64,000 bases of DNA from a virus. The notes beneath the pieces are model-generated. The model did not search any database, had not been told where the DNA came from, and worked only from the letters and a program-made list of their open reading frames with translations. Made by a program: the position numbers and the translations under genes. This document shows, piece by piece, positions 42,372-50,486 of the stretch (positions are counted from its first letter, which is position 1; every line of letters starts with the position of its first letter). The stretch is taken from positions 168,551-232,550 of IMG/VR virus record IMGVR_UViG_3300032046_000001; one strand, given 5' to 3'.

Positions 42372-42752
42372 CTAACTAATCCAAACTTCATTGATAAGAT
42401 ATGGTTCTTGAGTAAATCCGAGTTCTTTTAACTCATTTTGGATTCTATTTTTTAATTCTCCAAGTGTCATATCATTTTTCAAATAGTCTGGACCTAATCC
42501 CAAACAATAGGTAAAACCTCTTTGTATACAACGTAAATTTAAATTTGAAAAACTTTCAAATTCACTTTGATAAAATTTATTATCTATATATTCACGATAT
42601 CCGTTACAGATATTTGTAGAATTTATTCGGTTGTGTCTCTCATACATCTTAACAAGAACTTCATATGGTAATGATCGAACATCTACATAAATACCCCACA
42701 TACAAACGCTATTTATAGTTATGGGTTGTTTAAAATGATACGTGTTATCCAC
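42372..42752 (-). CDS. VTNSSS-family relative next to radical SAM gene
   Basis: 126 residues. The N-terminus reads MDNTYHFKQPITINSVCMWG, where ITINSVCMWGIYVD stands in place of VTNSSSxSFCxWGxxxD. The C-terminal block (LGLGPDYLKNDMTLGELKNR ... LKELGF) is typical. It overlaps the radical SAM gene by 8 nt, so the two are translationally coupled, which links this family physically to the enzyme. Confidence 0.68.
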   Translation of the reverse strand: MDNTYHFKQPITINSVCMWGIYVDVRSLPYEVLVKMYERHNRINSTNICNGYREYIDNKFYQSEFESFSNLNLRCIQRGFTYCLGLGPDYLKNDMTLGELKNRIQNELKELGFTQEPYLINEVWIS

Positions 42753-43761
42753 AATTCTCCTCTATCGTTTCAGATATATCTTCCAATTGAAACGGACAAC
42801 TTGTATTATGATTTCTCAAAAACTCACGACATCCAATAAATGATTCAGATTCATTCCAAATCTTTTGAATTGGATTATCATCTGTTATTTGGACTCCGTG
42901 AGACGAATAGCAGGCGAATGAACAAGGAACAACCTTACCATCAGGAGTAATATACATACTCGCTCTACTGGCCTCACAGGTATCTAAACAGACATCTTCT
43001 ATACCTGTCAGTTCAGTTATCCTTTTAATCCGATTTACCAAACAAGAATCAACACCCATCTTGAATTGAGTTTTACCAGCTCTCAATTTATCGATAAATA
43101 TTTTTATTTGATCATCACTTGGAATAAGATCATAACGATTCTTTGATCTTCCTTGCGGTTTGAATAACAAAAATACAACAGCATTCAATTTGGAAATATC
43201 AAACTGACCATTCCAAATATCTTCACCATCTAATAACCGACACGCTCTTTCAAATCTCTCAGTTGAAAGAATGAAATGAATATTGGTCTTGATACCAGAG
43301 TCAATAAATCTGTTAATCGCGCTATAGGTGAATGGGCGATCATAATCCGATACAGCACATGCTCCACATATTTTGGAGAGTTCAATTTGTCCATCAGTCA
43401 GACTATTACCCGATGTTGTATAATTTGGAACAACACCATTTGTTCTGGCATATGAAATAATTTCTCCAAAATTTGGATGAAGATTGGGATCACCACGTCC
43501 ACCAAGAGCGATTTGAGTGACGTGATTTTTAGCCTGATCGATAATTTTCTTAAATGTCTCTAATTCCATATGAGGTTGTTCATCATCTCCCTGATAACAA
43601 ACAGGACATCGATTTAAACAATGTCCCATAATACCGATATCGAGGAGACTTGGAAAATCCAAACTGAATGGATCAGGATTTCCATTAACACCTTGTAAAA
43701 TTTCAAATCCCGTTTCACTATTAAACATGATAACATATGTACTACCCTTAATAATTTTCAT
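42745..43761 (-). CDS. Radical SAM protein with SPASM-like C-terminal Cys cluster
   Basis: 338 residues. The 4Fe-4S site is C48-x3-C52-x2-C55 (HCLNRCPVCYQ), followed by GGRGDPNLHP, the GGE-like SAM-binding turn. The C-terminal part has CLDTCEASR, PDGKVVPCSFACY, FIGCREFL and TSCPFQ, a SPASM/twitch-type set of Cys for auxiliary clusters, common in peptide-modifying enzymes. It lacks features of QueE or NrdG. It sits beside a small-protein family with a conserved N-terminal Ser/Cys signature, so a peptide or protein maturase is plausible but unproven. Start ATG 43761. Confidence 0.87.
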   Translation of the reverse strand: MKIIKGSTYVIMFNSETGFEILQGVNGNPDPFSLDFPSLLDIGIMGHCLNRCPVCYQGDDEQPHMELETFKKIIDQAKNHVTQIALGGRGDPNLHPNFGEIISYARTNGVVPNYTTSGNSLTDGQIELSKICGACAVSDYDRPFTYSAINRFIDSGIKTNIHFILSTERFERACRLLDGEDIWNGQFDISKLNAVVFLLFKPQGRSKNRYDLIPSDDQIKIFIDKLRAGKTQFKMGVDSCLVNRIKRITELTGIEDVCLDTCEASRASMYITPDGKVVPCSFACYSSHGVQITDDNPIQKIWNESESFIGCREFLRNHNTSCPFQLEDISETIEENCG

Positions 43762-44287
43762 TGAATCGTTTTCTCCTCATATAATAAAGTTCTTCGAGAT
43801 CCTTCTGCGGAATTCGTCTTACAAGTTTAATTTTTTTAGAAACAAGAACAAGATTTTTATATCCGTCTTTTCCAATTTCATATCCCTCGACTATTATCTC
43901 ATCAATCTGGACTTTAAATGCCCAATACTTAGTTTCATCATCAAAATCAGTATTTATTAATTCAACTGGATAATTGTCTACTAATGAGTATAGATGTTTA
44001 TATGAGTGAAAACCACTAAAATAAGTATCATTGGTTTTCACTTCATGTTCATTCCATATGGTTATTTGACATTGAGGAAAATTAGTTCCATCATCATCGA
44101 GTTCTGAATTCATCCATTTATTGAGGGTATAACAATAAAAATAATCACCTCTGCGAAAGAGTCCAACGGCAGATCCAGAATACATACTATAGAATCCATA
44201 CATATCTTCCTGAATTATTTTATAACCAAATGTGGCTTTCTTAGTAACTGGTTCATTATAAATATTTCGAATAATATGGAGACACAT
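43748..44287 (-). CDS. GFHSY-family protein 1
   Basis: 179 residues from ATG 44287 (MCLHIIRNIYNEPV), aligned with the start MCLTILEKSYS of 44628. Shared core: YKI-x-Q, W-S/I, FSGFHSYKHLYSL and the ending VSKKIKLVRRIPQKDLEELY. Three paralogues (here, 44628, 46711) occur within 3.5 kb. The fold is probably beta-rich; function not recognised. Overlaps the radical SAM start by 14 nt. Confidence 0.65.
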   Translation of the reverse strand: MCLHIIRNIYNEPVTKKATFGYKIIQEDMYGFYSMYSGSAVGLFRRGDYFYCYTLNKWMNSELDDDGTNFPQCQITIWNEHEVKTNDTYFSGFHSYKHLYSLVDNYPVELINTDFDDETKYWAFKVQIDEIIVEGYEIGKDGYKNLVLVSKKIKLVRRIPQKDLEELYYMRRKRFNENY

Positions 44288-44289
44288 AA

Positions 44290-44619
44290 CTAAAACATCG
44301 AATTCAAAAAGTTTATTAGAAAGTCTTGTCGATAACAATTAAATTTCAAATTTACAATATCTGACAATGTTGATCTAAAAAGTTTGTTATAATCAATTTT
44401 TGATTCGTGATGAGATCTTGGATGATGATGATGATATTTTGCTTTATAAACATCACTATATTGAACATTCACAGTATATGCGTTATTTACTGTATTATTG
44501 TTAGTTGCTTGAGTTGTAGTCGTGATATTATTATTAATTACAGGATCTATTGGAGTATTATCTTCTGGTGGATTATTTTTCTCATTTTTAACATAACCAG
44601 GAACATGACTGATTTTCAT
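44290..44619 (-). CDS. Asn/Thr- and His-rich small protein
   Basis: 109 residues, with a low-complexity middle (NNNITTTTQATNNNTVNN) and YHHHHPRSHHES. The C-terminus is helical. Probably a flexible linker or metal-binding segment. It sits between two GFHSY paralogues. No family recognised. Confidence 0.55.
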   Translation of the reverse strand: MKISHVPGYVKNEKNNPPEDNTPIDPVINNNITTTTQATNNNTVNNAYTVNVQYSDVYKAKYHHHHPRSHHESKIDYNKLFRSTLSDIVNLKFNCYRQDFLINFLNSMF

Positions 44620-44627
44620 ATTTCCTC

Positions 44628-45110
44628 CTACATAAATTTTTTCAATTCTTCAGGTAATATTTTACGTATTAATTTAATTTTCTGGGAAACCGTAACTGTA
44701 TGTAAAGTTCCATAATTCGGAAGTAATGCTGAACATTCTAATCTCTCACATCCACGAGCAAGAATCTGTCCAGCCTCTACTTCATAAACTACGAAAAGTC
44801 CATGATTGTGAAGAATTTCATTTATGAGAAAATTTCGATGTATTTGATATAAACTACTGAGAGTTAAATATGAATGAAAACCAGATTGATACTCTTTATC
44901 ATCAGATGATCTAATCATGACTTTATTAAATTTATTACCTTTTACATCAACCGTACAATCTAGTTCTTCTCCAATATTAAAATAGTATTCTCCAATCTGA
45001 ATTGATGCATAATTAATTATATTTTCGTTATGAAATTGAAATATTTTATATCGTTTCTGAGTTAAATCCAAGTGTGGACTATATGATTTTTCAAGTATTG
45101 TTAGACACAT
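44628..45110 (-). CDS. GFHSY-family protein 2
   Basis: 160 residues (MCLTILEKSYSPHLDLTQKR). Shares YQSGFHSYLTLSSLYQ and VSQKIKLIRKILPEELKKFM with the 43748 product. Follows the pentapeptide-repeat gene without a gap. Confidence 0.65.
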   Translation of the reverse strand: MCLTILEKSYSPHLDLTQKRYKIFQFHNENIINYASIQIGEYYFNIGEELDCTVDVKGNKFNKVMIRSSDDKEYQSGFHSYLTLSSLYQIHRNFLINEILHNHGLFVVYEVEAGQILARGCERLECSALLPNYGTLHTVTVSQKIKLIRKILPEELKKFM

Positions 45111-46091
45111 TTAATCTTCCTCATGATCTTCTAATATCTCATCAATTTCTTTATCTGATAATTTTTTATAAAGCTGTAATCTTGATGTTCGGATTTCACC
45201 GTCAGTCTCATATGGAACGACAATTCCAGGAAACCATTCCCGTCGAATATAACATTCCCATATATCTTTTACTCCCCGACCATGTTTTGGATCTGTATTA
45301 GTTTTTATATAATTCGCTAACCACTTTTCAGATCCTACATATATGCCACATCCATGATAATCGGTTCTATCTGGATTAACAATATCTGTTATGATCGAAT
45401 CTTCTTTTATTATCCACTTTGGATTTGGTTTATGATAATCACCAAAGATCTTATATACAATAAGTCCAGACGCATCTTCACAAAAATTAGCATCTATATA
45501 TTCAATAGGATCTAAAAATCCCGACGATCCTGAAAAATTAGTTCCAATTAAACTCACACGACGTAATCCAGATCTTATAAATCTCAGATTAGTCATTATG
45601 GCATTTTTTAATGTAGAATTTTCAAAAACGTTAAAAAGTATTTCAGACTCATCCCAATCAGAATCATCTAAATCAACTTTATCAAATGAAACTGTATTTG
45701 GTTTTGATTTTTTAAAAATACATCCTCCCATTTTATTATTTCCGAATTTACAGAGTAATAATTTACACGAATCAAATCTTGAATATTCCATATTACAGAA
45801 ATTGAAACGAGTGTATTTCAAATCTGACTGACTAAAATTAGTATCATTTATGTCACATCCAATGAATTCAACTTTGTCTAATTCGGTATGGGTGAATAAA
45901 CATTTGTTGAGATTGCAGTTCTCAAATATCAACCCGCTAAGTTTCTTTCCAGCAAAATTAAATTGATCAAGATGAATGTTTTGAAAGCCATAAATAGTGT
46001 GACCACTTGAATTCCAGGATTCTGGATTATTCAAATAGTACTCTATTAATCCGTGGGTTAACTTATTTCTTGAATACATAACATCGCTCAT
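45111..46091 (-). CDS. Pentapeptide-repeat protein
   Basis: 326 residues. Repeats of A/C/S-x-[LF]-x2 spacing run from about 30 to 205 (FNFAGKKLSGLIFENCNLNK, CLFTHTELDKVEF, FSQSDLKYTRFNFCNMEYS), forming a right-handed quadrilateral beta-helix. The last 120 residues (CGIYVGSEKWLANYIK) are non-repetitive. Some pentapeptide proteins bind DNA gyrase by mimicking DNA; here no such role can be shown. TATTAATATATA occurs just upstream of the start and may be a promoter. Confidence 0.85.
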   Translation of the reverse strand: MSDVMYSRNKLTHGLIEYYLNNPESWNSSGHTIYGFQNIHLDQFNFAGKKLSGLIFENCNLNKCLFTHTELDKVEFIGCDINDTNFSQSDLKYTRFNFCNMEYSRFDSCKLLLCKFGNNKMGGCIFKKSKPNTVSFDKVDLDDSDWDESEILFNVFENSTLKNAIMTNLRFIRSGLRRVSLIGTNFSGSSGFLDPIEYIDANFCEDASGLIVYKIFGDYHKPNPKWIIKEDSIITDIVNPDRTDYHGCGIYVGSEKWLANYIKTNTDPKHGRGVKDIWECYIRREWFPGIVVPYETDGEIRTSRLQLYKKLSDKEIDEILEDHEED

Positions 46092-46108
46092 AATTCACCT
46101 CTCATATA

Positions 46109-46303
46109 TTAATATATATACTCGAAACCACAATTCTTACAAATATATTTTATATTGAAACTCCAAAATTTTTTTGATTTTTTTAAATTTTTACTATCAC
46201 AACTTGGACAATATCCGTTTCTTAAGAAACGTCTGATTTTACAATCTTGTACACATTCTTCCAATTCTTTTTTATATAGAAAGTCATCGCGTTCTTTGTT
46301 CAT
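46109..46303 (-). CDS. Tandem zinc-ribbon protein a
   Basis: 64 residues from ATG 46303 (MNKERDDFLYKKELEECVQD). CPSCDSKNLKKSKK and CKNCGFEYIY make a ribbon. One of three adjacent paralogues with a charged helical N-terminus and a Cys4 C-terminus. Confidence 0.62.
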   Translation of the reverse strand: MNKERDDFLYKKELEECVQDCKIRRFLRNGYCPSCDSKNLKKSKKFWSFNIKYICKNCGFEYIY

Positions 46304-46305
46304 TT

Positions 46306-46515
46306 TTAATAATATTTTTCTATATATAGATTTCCACATTTTTCACATTCATGTGTGATATCATGATTTAAAAAATTTCTCTTTTTAATAATTCTCATTT
46401 TACCGCCACATTTTTGACAGACATTATAGCTTAGACAAAGTTGTCTAAATTTTCTTTCTCTTTCTTCCTGTCTACGGCGTTCTTTAAGTTGTTTATATAA
46501 TTCTTCATTTATCAT
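46306..46515 (-). CDS. Tandem zinc-ribbon protein b
   Basis: 69 residues from ATG 46515 (MINEELYKQLKERRRQEERE), with CQKCGGKMRIIKK and CEKCGNLYIE. Paralogue of 46517, which starts MVINEELYKNL. Confidence 0.62.
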   Translation of the reverse strand: MINEELYKQLKERRRQEERERKFRQLCLSYNVCQKCGGKMRIIKKRNFLNHDITHECEKCGNLYIEKYY

Positions 46516-46516
46516 A

Positions 46517-46702
46517 TCAATCAACCTTTATGTAATCACATTCTTCACATCTAAAATTACCACTGACTTCAAGTGGGATTAATGGACTACCACAAACAGG
46601 ACAAACTTTATTTTTTAGACATAATTTTATATATTTTTTTTCTTTCTTTTCAGTTTTCTCTTTCTCAATTAAATTTTTGTAGAGTTCTTCATTGATTACC
46701 AT
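46517..46702 (-). CDS. Tandem zinc-ribbon protein c
   Basis: 61 residues (MVINEELYKNLIEKEKTEKK), with CPVCGSPLIPLEV and CEECDYIKVD. Third copy of the tandem set. Confidence 0.62.
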   Translation of the reverse strand: MVINEELYKNLIEKEKTEKKEKKYIKLCLKNKVCPVCGSPLIPLEVSGNFRCEECDYIKVD

Positions 46703-46710
46703 ATATTTAT

Positions 46711-47124
46711 TTAAATCTCCTTTATTATTTTTAATCCACGAGATATTAATATTCTTGTTTGAATGATATCATTCTCAAATTTATAATTTTTTAAAATTTC
46801 ATACATACGATATTTTATGTGGCATTTACAAAGAACATAGTTTGGTAGGTTATATAGTTTTTCAAATATAATTTTTGAGTCTTCTAATGATAAAAATGAA
46901 CAAAAACCAGTATGGTATTCTATATTATTATCTTTTATAATAATGTCATCCCATCTATTTTTATCATAACTCCAATAACAACTAATCCATTCATTTATTG
47001 GTGGGAATTGAAAAAATTTATTATTATATTCATTAATATTATAGTAACAATCGTCTATTTTTTGAAATATTTTATAACTAATAATTTCTTTTTTATTAGG
47101 CAATAAAAATTTTTTTATTATCAT
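46711..47124 (-). CDS. GFHSY-family protein 3, diverged
   Basis: 137 residues. YHTGFCSFLSLEDSKIIFEK and the ending ISRGLKIIKEI correspond to GFHSY and S-KIKL-R-I in 43748 and 44628. Its ATG overlaps the TGA of a homing-endonuclease remnant upstream (ATGA), so that remnant now forms its leader. Confidence 0.6.
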   Translation of the reverse strand: MIIKKFLLPNKKEIISYKIFQKIDDCYYNINEYNNKFFQFPPINEWISCYWSYDKNRWDDIIIKDNNIEYHTGFCSFLSLEDSKIIFEKLYNLPNYVLCKCHIKYRMYEILKNYKFENDIIQTRILISRGLKIIKEI

Positions 47125-47216
47125 AAATTACTCACAGAATAGTTTGGAAAGTCATAACAGACTTTCCAAACTTCACCATCTGAGTCATTAACATCTAAAT
47201 TTTTATAAATTCCCAT
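47121..47216 (-). pseudogene. N-terminal remnant of a NUMOD4 homing endonuclease
   Basis: 31 codons: MGIYKNLDVNDSDGEVWKVC, then YDFPNYSVSNL and a stop. This is the start of the NUMOD4-HNH proteins (compare MKIYKNLNLQDLNGEIWKVI at 4098). HNH and C-terminus are gone. It has a good GGAG site and ends in an ATGA overlap with the next gene. Confidence 0.85.
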
Positions 47217-47242
47217 CTAAAATCTCCAGTTTATAATATTAA

Positions 47243-47440
47243 TTATTTATTTGTTGAATTGTGAAAGTGTTCCCAATTCAATTTAAAACTGTTTTTACTA
47301 ATAAGTTTGACTGTTTCTTCATCAAAAAATAGATCTTTTTTACACATATCACAAAAGATAGTATCGGGTGGATCATTCAATGGATGTCGAACTTCTATAA
47401 TATAACCGCAATTCTTACACCGATATTCATAAATTGGCAT
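47243..47440 (-). CDS. FmdB-like zinc-ribbon protein
   Basis: 65 residues starting MPIYEYRCKNCGYIIEVRHP, the classic FmdB-family opening, with the second pair FCDMCKKD at about 30. FmdB proteins are small putative regulators of unknown mechanism. The C-terminal half is family-atypical. Confidence 0.75.
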   Translation of the reverse strand: MPIYEYRCKNCGYIIEVRHPLNDPPDTIFCDMCKKDLFFDEETVKLISKNSFKLNWEHFHNSTNK

Positions 47441-47450
47441 TTTATTAACC

Positions 47451-47759
47451 TCAGTTAGTACAGATTTTTGATAATTTCTTATACATTACTTCTATCTCTG
47501 ATATATCAACTTTTAATATAATCGGGGTATTAAGTACTGATATTGTCCTTTCTAAAATAAATGATTTTCCGTACTGTTGAATTTCACTTATATGAAACGA
47601 ATCTCCAAAGATATCAATAAAATCGTCATGTTTCATATCAAAAATTAATTTTTGTCTATCAATATCAAAAATAATATTAATAGGTTTTAGATCTTGTTCA
47701 CCAATAAATCTGATATGGTTTACTAATCCATCCATTAAAGATTCAAATTCTTTTGTCAT
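47451..47759 (-). CDS. Hypothetical protein
   Basis: 102 residues (MTKEFESLMDGLVNHIRFIG), amphipathic helix then beta strands. Its start lies inside the end of a homing-endonuclease remnant in another frame. No family recognised. Confidence 0.58.
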   Translation of the reverse strand: MTKEFESLMDGLVNHIRFIGEQDLKPINIIFDIDRQKLIFDMKHDDFIDIFGDSFHISEIQQYGKSFILERTISVLNTPIILKVDISEIEVMYKKLSKICTN

Positions 47760-47844
47760 TATTATTCTCCAATTTTATATAACTCCAAGTTTTTCCAATT
47801 TTAATATGATAGATTGTCATTTCTAAATTTTCATAAATTTTCAT
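47743..47844 (-). pseudogene. Internally deleted homing-endonuclease remnant (both ends kept)
   Basis: 33 codons: MKIYENLE joined directly to MTIYHIKIGKTWSYIKLE. The first part is the N-terminus, the second the extreme C-terminus (compare MTISYIKRGKHWNHIKI at 12953) of a NUMOD4-HNH protein. About 170 residues between them are missing. A GGAG ribosome site remains. Confidence 0.8.
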
Positions 47845-47859
47845 TAAAAATCTCCAAAA

Positions 47860-48090
47860 TTAATCTATTAAATTTAATTCAATTAACTCACTATATGTCA
47901 ATTCGAATAAATCAGAAGACCAATAATCATCATTAATTAAATGTCGTAAATTAACAAAATAATTCCACAATTTAAGATCTATCATTTCTTGTTTGGTGAG
48001 TCTGATTACTTTTTTCTTCGCTTCTTCATCACGAATTTCGTTAATTAAAAGACAATACTCAAAATAATCATTGTCATTATAAAATCTCAT
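47860..48090 (-). CDS. Hypothetical acidic protein
   Basis: 76 residues from ATG 48090 (MRFYNDNDYFEYCLLINEIR), overlapping the upstream stop (ATGA). Helical, Asp/Glu/Leu-rich. No family recognised. Confidence 0.55.
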   Translation of the reverse strand: MRFYNDNDYFEYCLLINEIRDEEAKKKVIRLTKQEMIDLKLWNYFVNLRHLINDDYWSSDLFELTYSELIELNLID

Positions 48091-48413
48091 ATAAATGCTT
48101 GACAACATTGTCCTTTATAACAATATAATAAATCCTTATCATTCAAATCTTTAAGTAACTTTATAAATGTCTCTAACCCTCCATTTAATAAAAATTCTGT
48201 TCGTTCTTCATATTTCATTTCACTAATTTTATCAGTAAAATTAACAAGTATTTTATTAGATTCAATTTCTCTATCCATTGCCTCAGTGAATAGTGTATCA
48301 TAACCACAATAATATGCCCTTGCTACTTTCTCAGTAATCAATTCTCTCATTTTATCTTCTGATTCTTGGATTGTATCTCTAATAATATTTTCAACCTGTT
48401 CAGATGTTTTCAT
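48087..48413 (-). CDS. Hypothetical helical protein
   Basis: 108 residues (MKTSEQVENIIRDTIQESED), helical throughout, ending LLYCYKGQCCQAF. Unknown. It lies just downstream of the YGW tandem array. Confidence 0.55.
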   Translation of the reverse strand: MKTSEQVENIIRDTIQESEDKMRELITEKVARAYYCGYDTLFTEAMDREIESNKILVNFTDKISEMKYEERTEFLLNGGLETFIKLLKDLNDKDLLYCYKGQCCQAFI

Positions 48414-48417
48414 TTTT

Positions 48418-48648
48418 TCAAATCTTCTCTATTAATTGACCTTCAATTTCAATTATTGGCCAATTGTGCTCATCCCAATCAGAATACTCATTAACTCTCA
48501 TGATTATTTTATCATATTTTTTTTCATTTTCTTTTTTAATTTCTTCTAATTTATTGATAACTTCTTGAATTGTACAACCATCTATATCATTAATTAAATC
48601 TACACTTTGAATATTACACGTTCCAGTGATAATCATTTTACCATCCAT
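48418..48648 (-). CDS. YGW-array protein 1 (short form)
   Basis: 76 residues starting MDGKMIITGTCNI, with the family core C-TIQEVINKLEEIKKENEKKY-DKIIMRVNEYSDW. It ends before the usual R-x-E-T-D-E-E-Y segment and C-terminal YGW. Last member of a tandem array of seven genes, 48418-50766. Confidence 0.65.
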   Translation of the reverse strand: MDGKMIITGTCNIQSVDLINDIDGCTIQEVINKLEEIKKENEKKYDKIIMRVNEYSDWDEHNWPIIEIEGQLIEKI

Positions 48649-49000
48649 ATTGTTCTTTTAACCTCTTAAAAATCATTCTATCGATAACTTCTTTACCTCT
48701 ACGTTTCTGGGAATCTTTTATTTTATCAAGTTCATCGTTTAATTTTTTTAATTCACTCATTCTTTTTTCAAATTCTTCATCAGTTTCTTCTTTGACACCT
48801 TTAACTGAAATAAGTTCATGTGTCATTTCACGTTCTCTTTCATACCAAGAATCTATATCTATAAATATTTCAGTATATTTATTTTCATTTTCTTTTTTAA
48901 TTTTTTCAAAAATATCTATAAATTCTTGAATAGATAAACCGGATAATTTATAACCTCTAATCTCTTCTATATAATTTATAGATCTTTGTTTAGACTCCAT
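48638..49000 (-). CDS. YGW-array protein 2
   Basis: 120 residues (MESKQRSINYIEEIRG). Family core FIDIFEKIKKENENKYTEIF, E-T-D-E-E-FEKR, and C-terminal FKRLKEQYGW. The last 11 nt (ATGGATGGTAA) also start the next gene as MDGK. Confidence 0.68.
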   Translation of the reverse strand: MESKQRSINYIEEIRGYKLSGLSIQEFIDIFEKIKKENENKYTEIFIDIDSWYEREREMTHELISVKGVKEETDEEFEKRMSELKKLNDELDKIKDSQKRRGKEVIDRMIFKRLKEQYGW

Positions 49001-49364
49001 ATTTATTTTTCAACCTTTCAAATTCTTGACGTTCCCATTCTTCGAATTCTTTCACCTGTTTTTGTCGTTCTTCTTCTTGTTTTATTTTTAATTCTTTTAT
49101 TTTTCTTTCATTAATAAGTCGTTTTTCATACTCATCATCTGTTTCTAATCTATCACCATTAAAATAAATACCGGCTTCGGGATCACCATGATCATAATCA
49201 CCATCGTTGGCATAACTATAAAAATCAACTGATATATTAGAATAGTCAGGATTTTTTTCTTCTACATCATCAAATATCTTTCTAAGATCGGATATAAATA
49301 TTGGTTCACCATATTTTAATTCAACTACTAAAAATTCTTTGTTTATAATTTTCTTACCATCCAT
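48990..49364 (-). CDS. YGW-array protein 3
   Basis: 124 residues (MDGKKIINKEFLVVELKYGE), with RLETDDEYEKRLI, a Lys/Glu coiled coil and the ending FERLKNKYGV. Closest to protein 5 (49679). Overlaps both neighbours by 11 nt. Confidence 0.68.
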   Translation of the reverse strand: MDGKKIINKEFLVVELKYGEPIFISDLRKIFDDVEEKNPDYSNISVDFYSYANDGDYDHGDPEAGIYFNGDRLETDDEYEKRLINERKIKELKIKQEEERQKQVKEFEEWERQEFERLKNKYGV

Positions 49365-49689
49365 ATTGTTTTCTCAACTTTTCAAAATTTTTTCGATCTT
49401 CATCTTTTTTGTGGGATTTCTCTAATTCTTTCATATTTTCCCAATGTTTTTCATACGCAATTCGTCGTTCATATTCTTCATCATTTTCTTCTCGTATACC
49501 TTGAAAATGAAATTCTATTTCACCATAATATGAATAGATTCTCATAGTTATATCTTTATATTCTTTTTTATATAAATTTTTAATTTCATTTAATTTATCA
49601 GTTATTTTATCAACAGATAATTCATCAATATCATAATCATATAATATTATATCATCTAAATTTATTTGTATGTCTTTTTTACCAGCCAT
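49354..49689 (-). CDS. YGW-array protein 4
   Basis: 111 residues (MAGKKDIQINLDDIILYDYD), core LNEIKNLYKKEYKDITMRIY, REENDEEYERRIA and ending FEKLRKQYGW. 11-nt overlaps on both sides. Confidence 0.68.
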   Translation of the reverse strand: MAGKKDIQINLDDIILYDYDIDELSVDKITDKLNEIKNLYKKEYKDITMRIYSYYGEIEFHFQGIREENDEEYERRIAYEKHWENMKELEKSHKKDEDRKNFEKLRKQYGW

Positions 49690-50065
49690 ATTTTTCTTTT
49701 AATCTCTCAAATGTTTGTTTATCAAAATCTTTTTGATGATCTTGTCTAATTTTTTCTCGTTCAGCTTCTTCTTTATCAAGTTCTATTTTTCTCAACCGTT
49801 GTTTTTCTTCATATATTAATCGTTTTTGATATTCTTCATCAGTTTCTAATCGTTCACCATAAAAAGTTGCTCTTGCTACAGGATTAAATCCCTGTTCTCG
49901 ATTACCTCCCCATTCATCAAATTCAACGGTTAAATTTTCAAATTTTCCAAGATATTCTATCCTAATTCTATTAAACATTGTTTCAACTTCTGTGAGTGTT
50001 AATGGTTTACCATAAATTAATGGAATCTCAACGAGTTCACAATTTATATATTTTTTACCATCCAT
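49679..50065 (-). CDS. YGW-array protein 5
   Basis: 128 residues (MDGKKYINCELVEIPLIYGK), RLETDEEYQKRLIYEEKQ, coiled coil, ending FERLKEKYGW. 11-nt overlaps on both sides. Confidence 0.68.
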   Translation of the reverse strand: MDGKKYINCELVEIPLIYGKPLTLTEVETMFNRIRIEYLGKFENLTVEFDEWGGNREQGFNPVARATFYGERLETDEEYQKRLIYEEKQRLRKIELDKEEAEREKIRQDHQKDFDKQTFERLKEKYGW

Positions 50066-50486
50066 ACTGTTTTTTCATCCTCTCAAATTCAGCTCGATCC
50101 TTTTCAACTTTCTTTGACAATGTTTCACTTTCATCTTTCTTCTTTTTTTCTTCTTGTTTTCTTTTAAGATCATCTAATTTCTTTTGATAATCTTCTTCCC
50201 ATTTAATTCTTGAATTATATTCTTCATCCGTTTCATCACGTCTACCTCTAAAAGTTATTTCACTATGTGGTTCATCTTCGTCATTTTGATCATAATCATA
50301 ATATGAGCTTACTTGAATAAAAATATCATCATATTTTCCTTTATACATTCTTAATATACCACACAAATATCCCATATGATCTCTTATGGTTGTGTTGTGA
50401 AGATCCTCACTATATATAATCCCCTCTAAATCATCAAATTTTTTTATTCGATTTCTATTCACTTCGAATTCTTTTTTCGTATCCAT
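50055..50486 (-). CDS. YGW-array protein 6
   Basis: 143 residues from ATG 50486 (MDTKKEFEVNRNRIKKFDDL), chosen because it sits at the same place relative to the upstream reading frame as in the other junctions. An in-frame start at 50507 is possible. R-RDETDEEYNSRIKWEEDY and ending FERMKKQYGW. Confidence 0.67.
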   Translation of the reverse strand: MDTKKEFEVNRNRIKKFDDLEGIIYSEDLHNTTIRDHMGYLCGILRMYKGKYDDIFIQVSSYYDYDQNDEDEPHSEITFRGRRDETDEEYNSRIKWEEDYQKKLDDLKRKQEEKKKKDESETLSKKVEKDRAEFERMKKQYGW

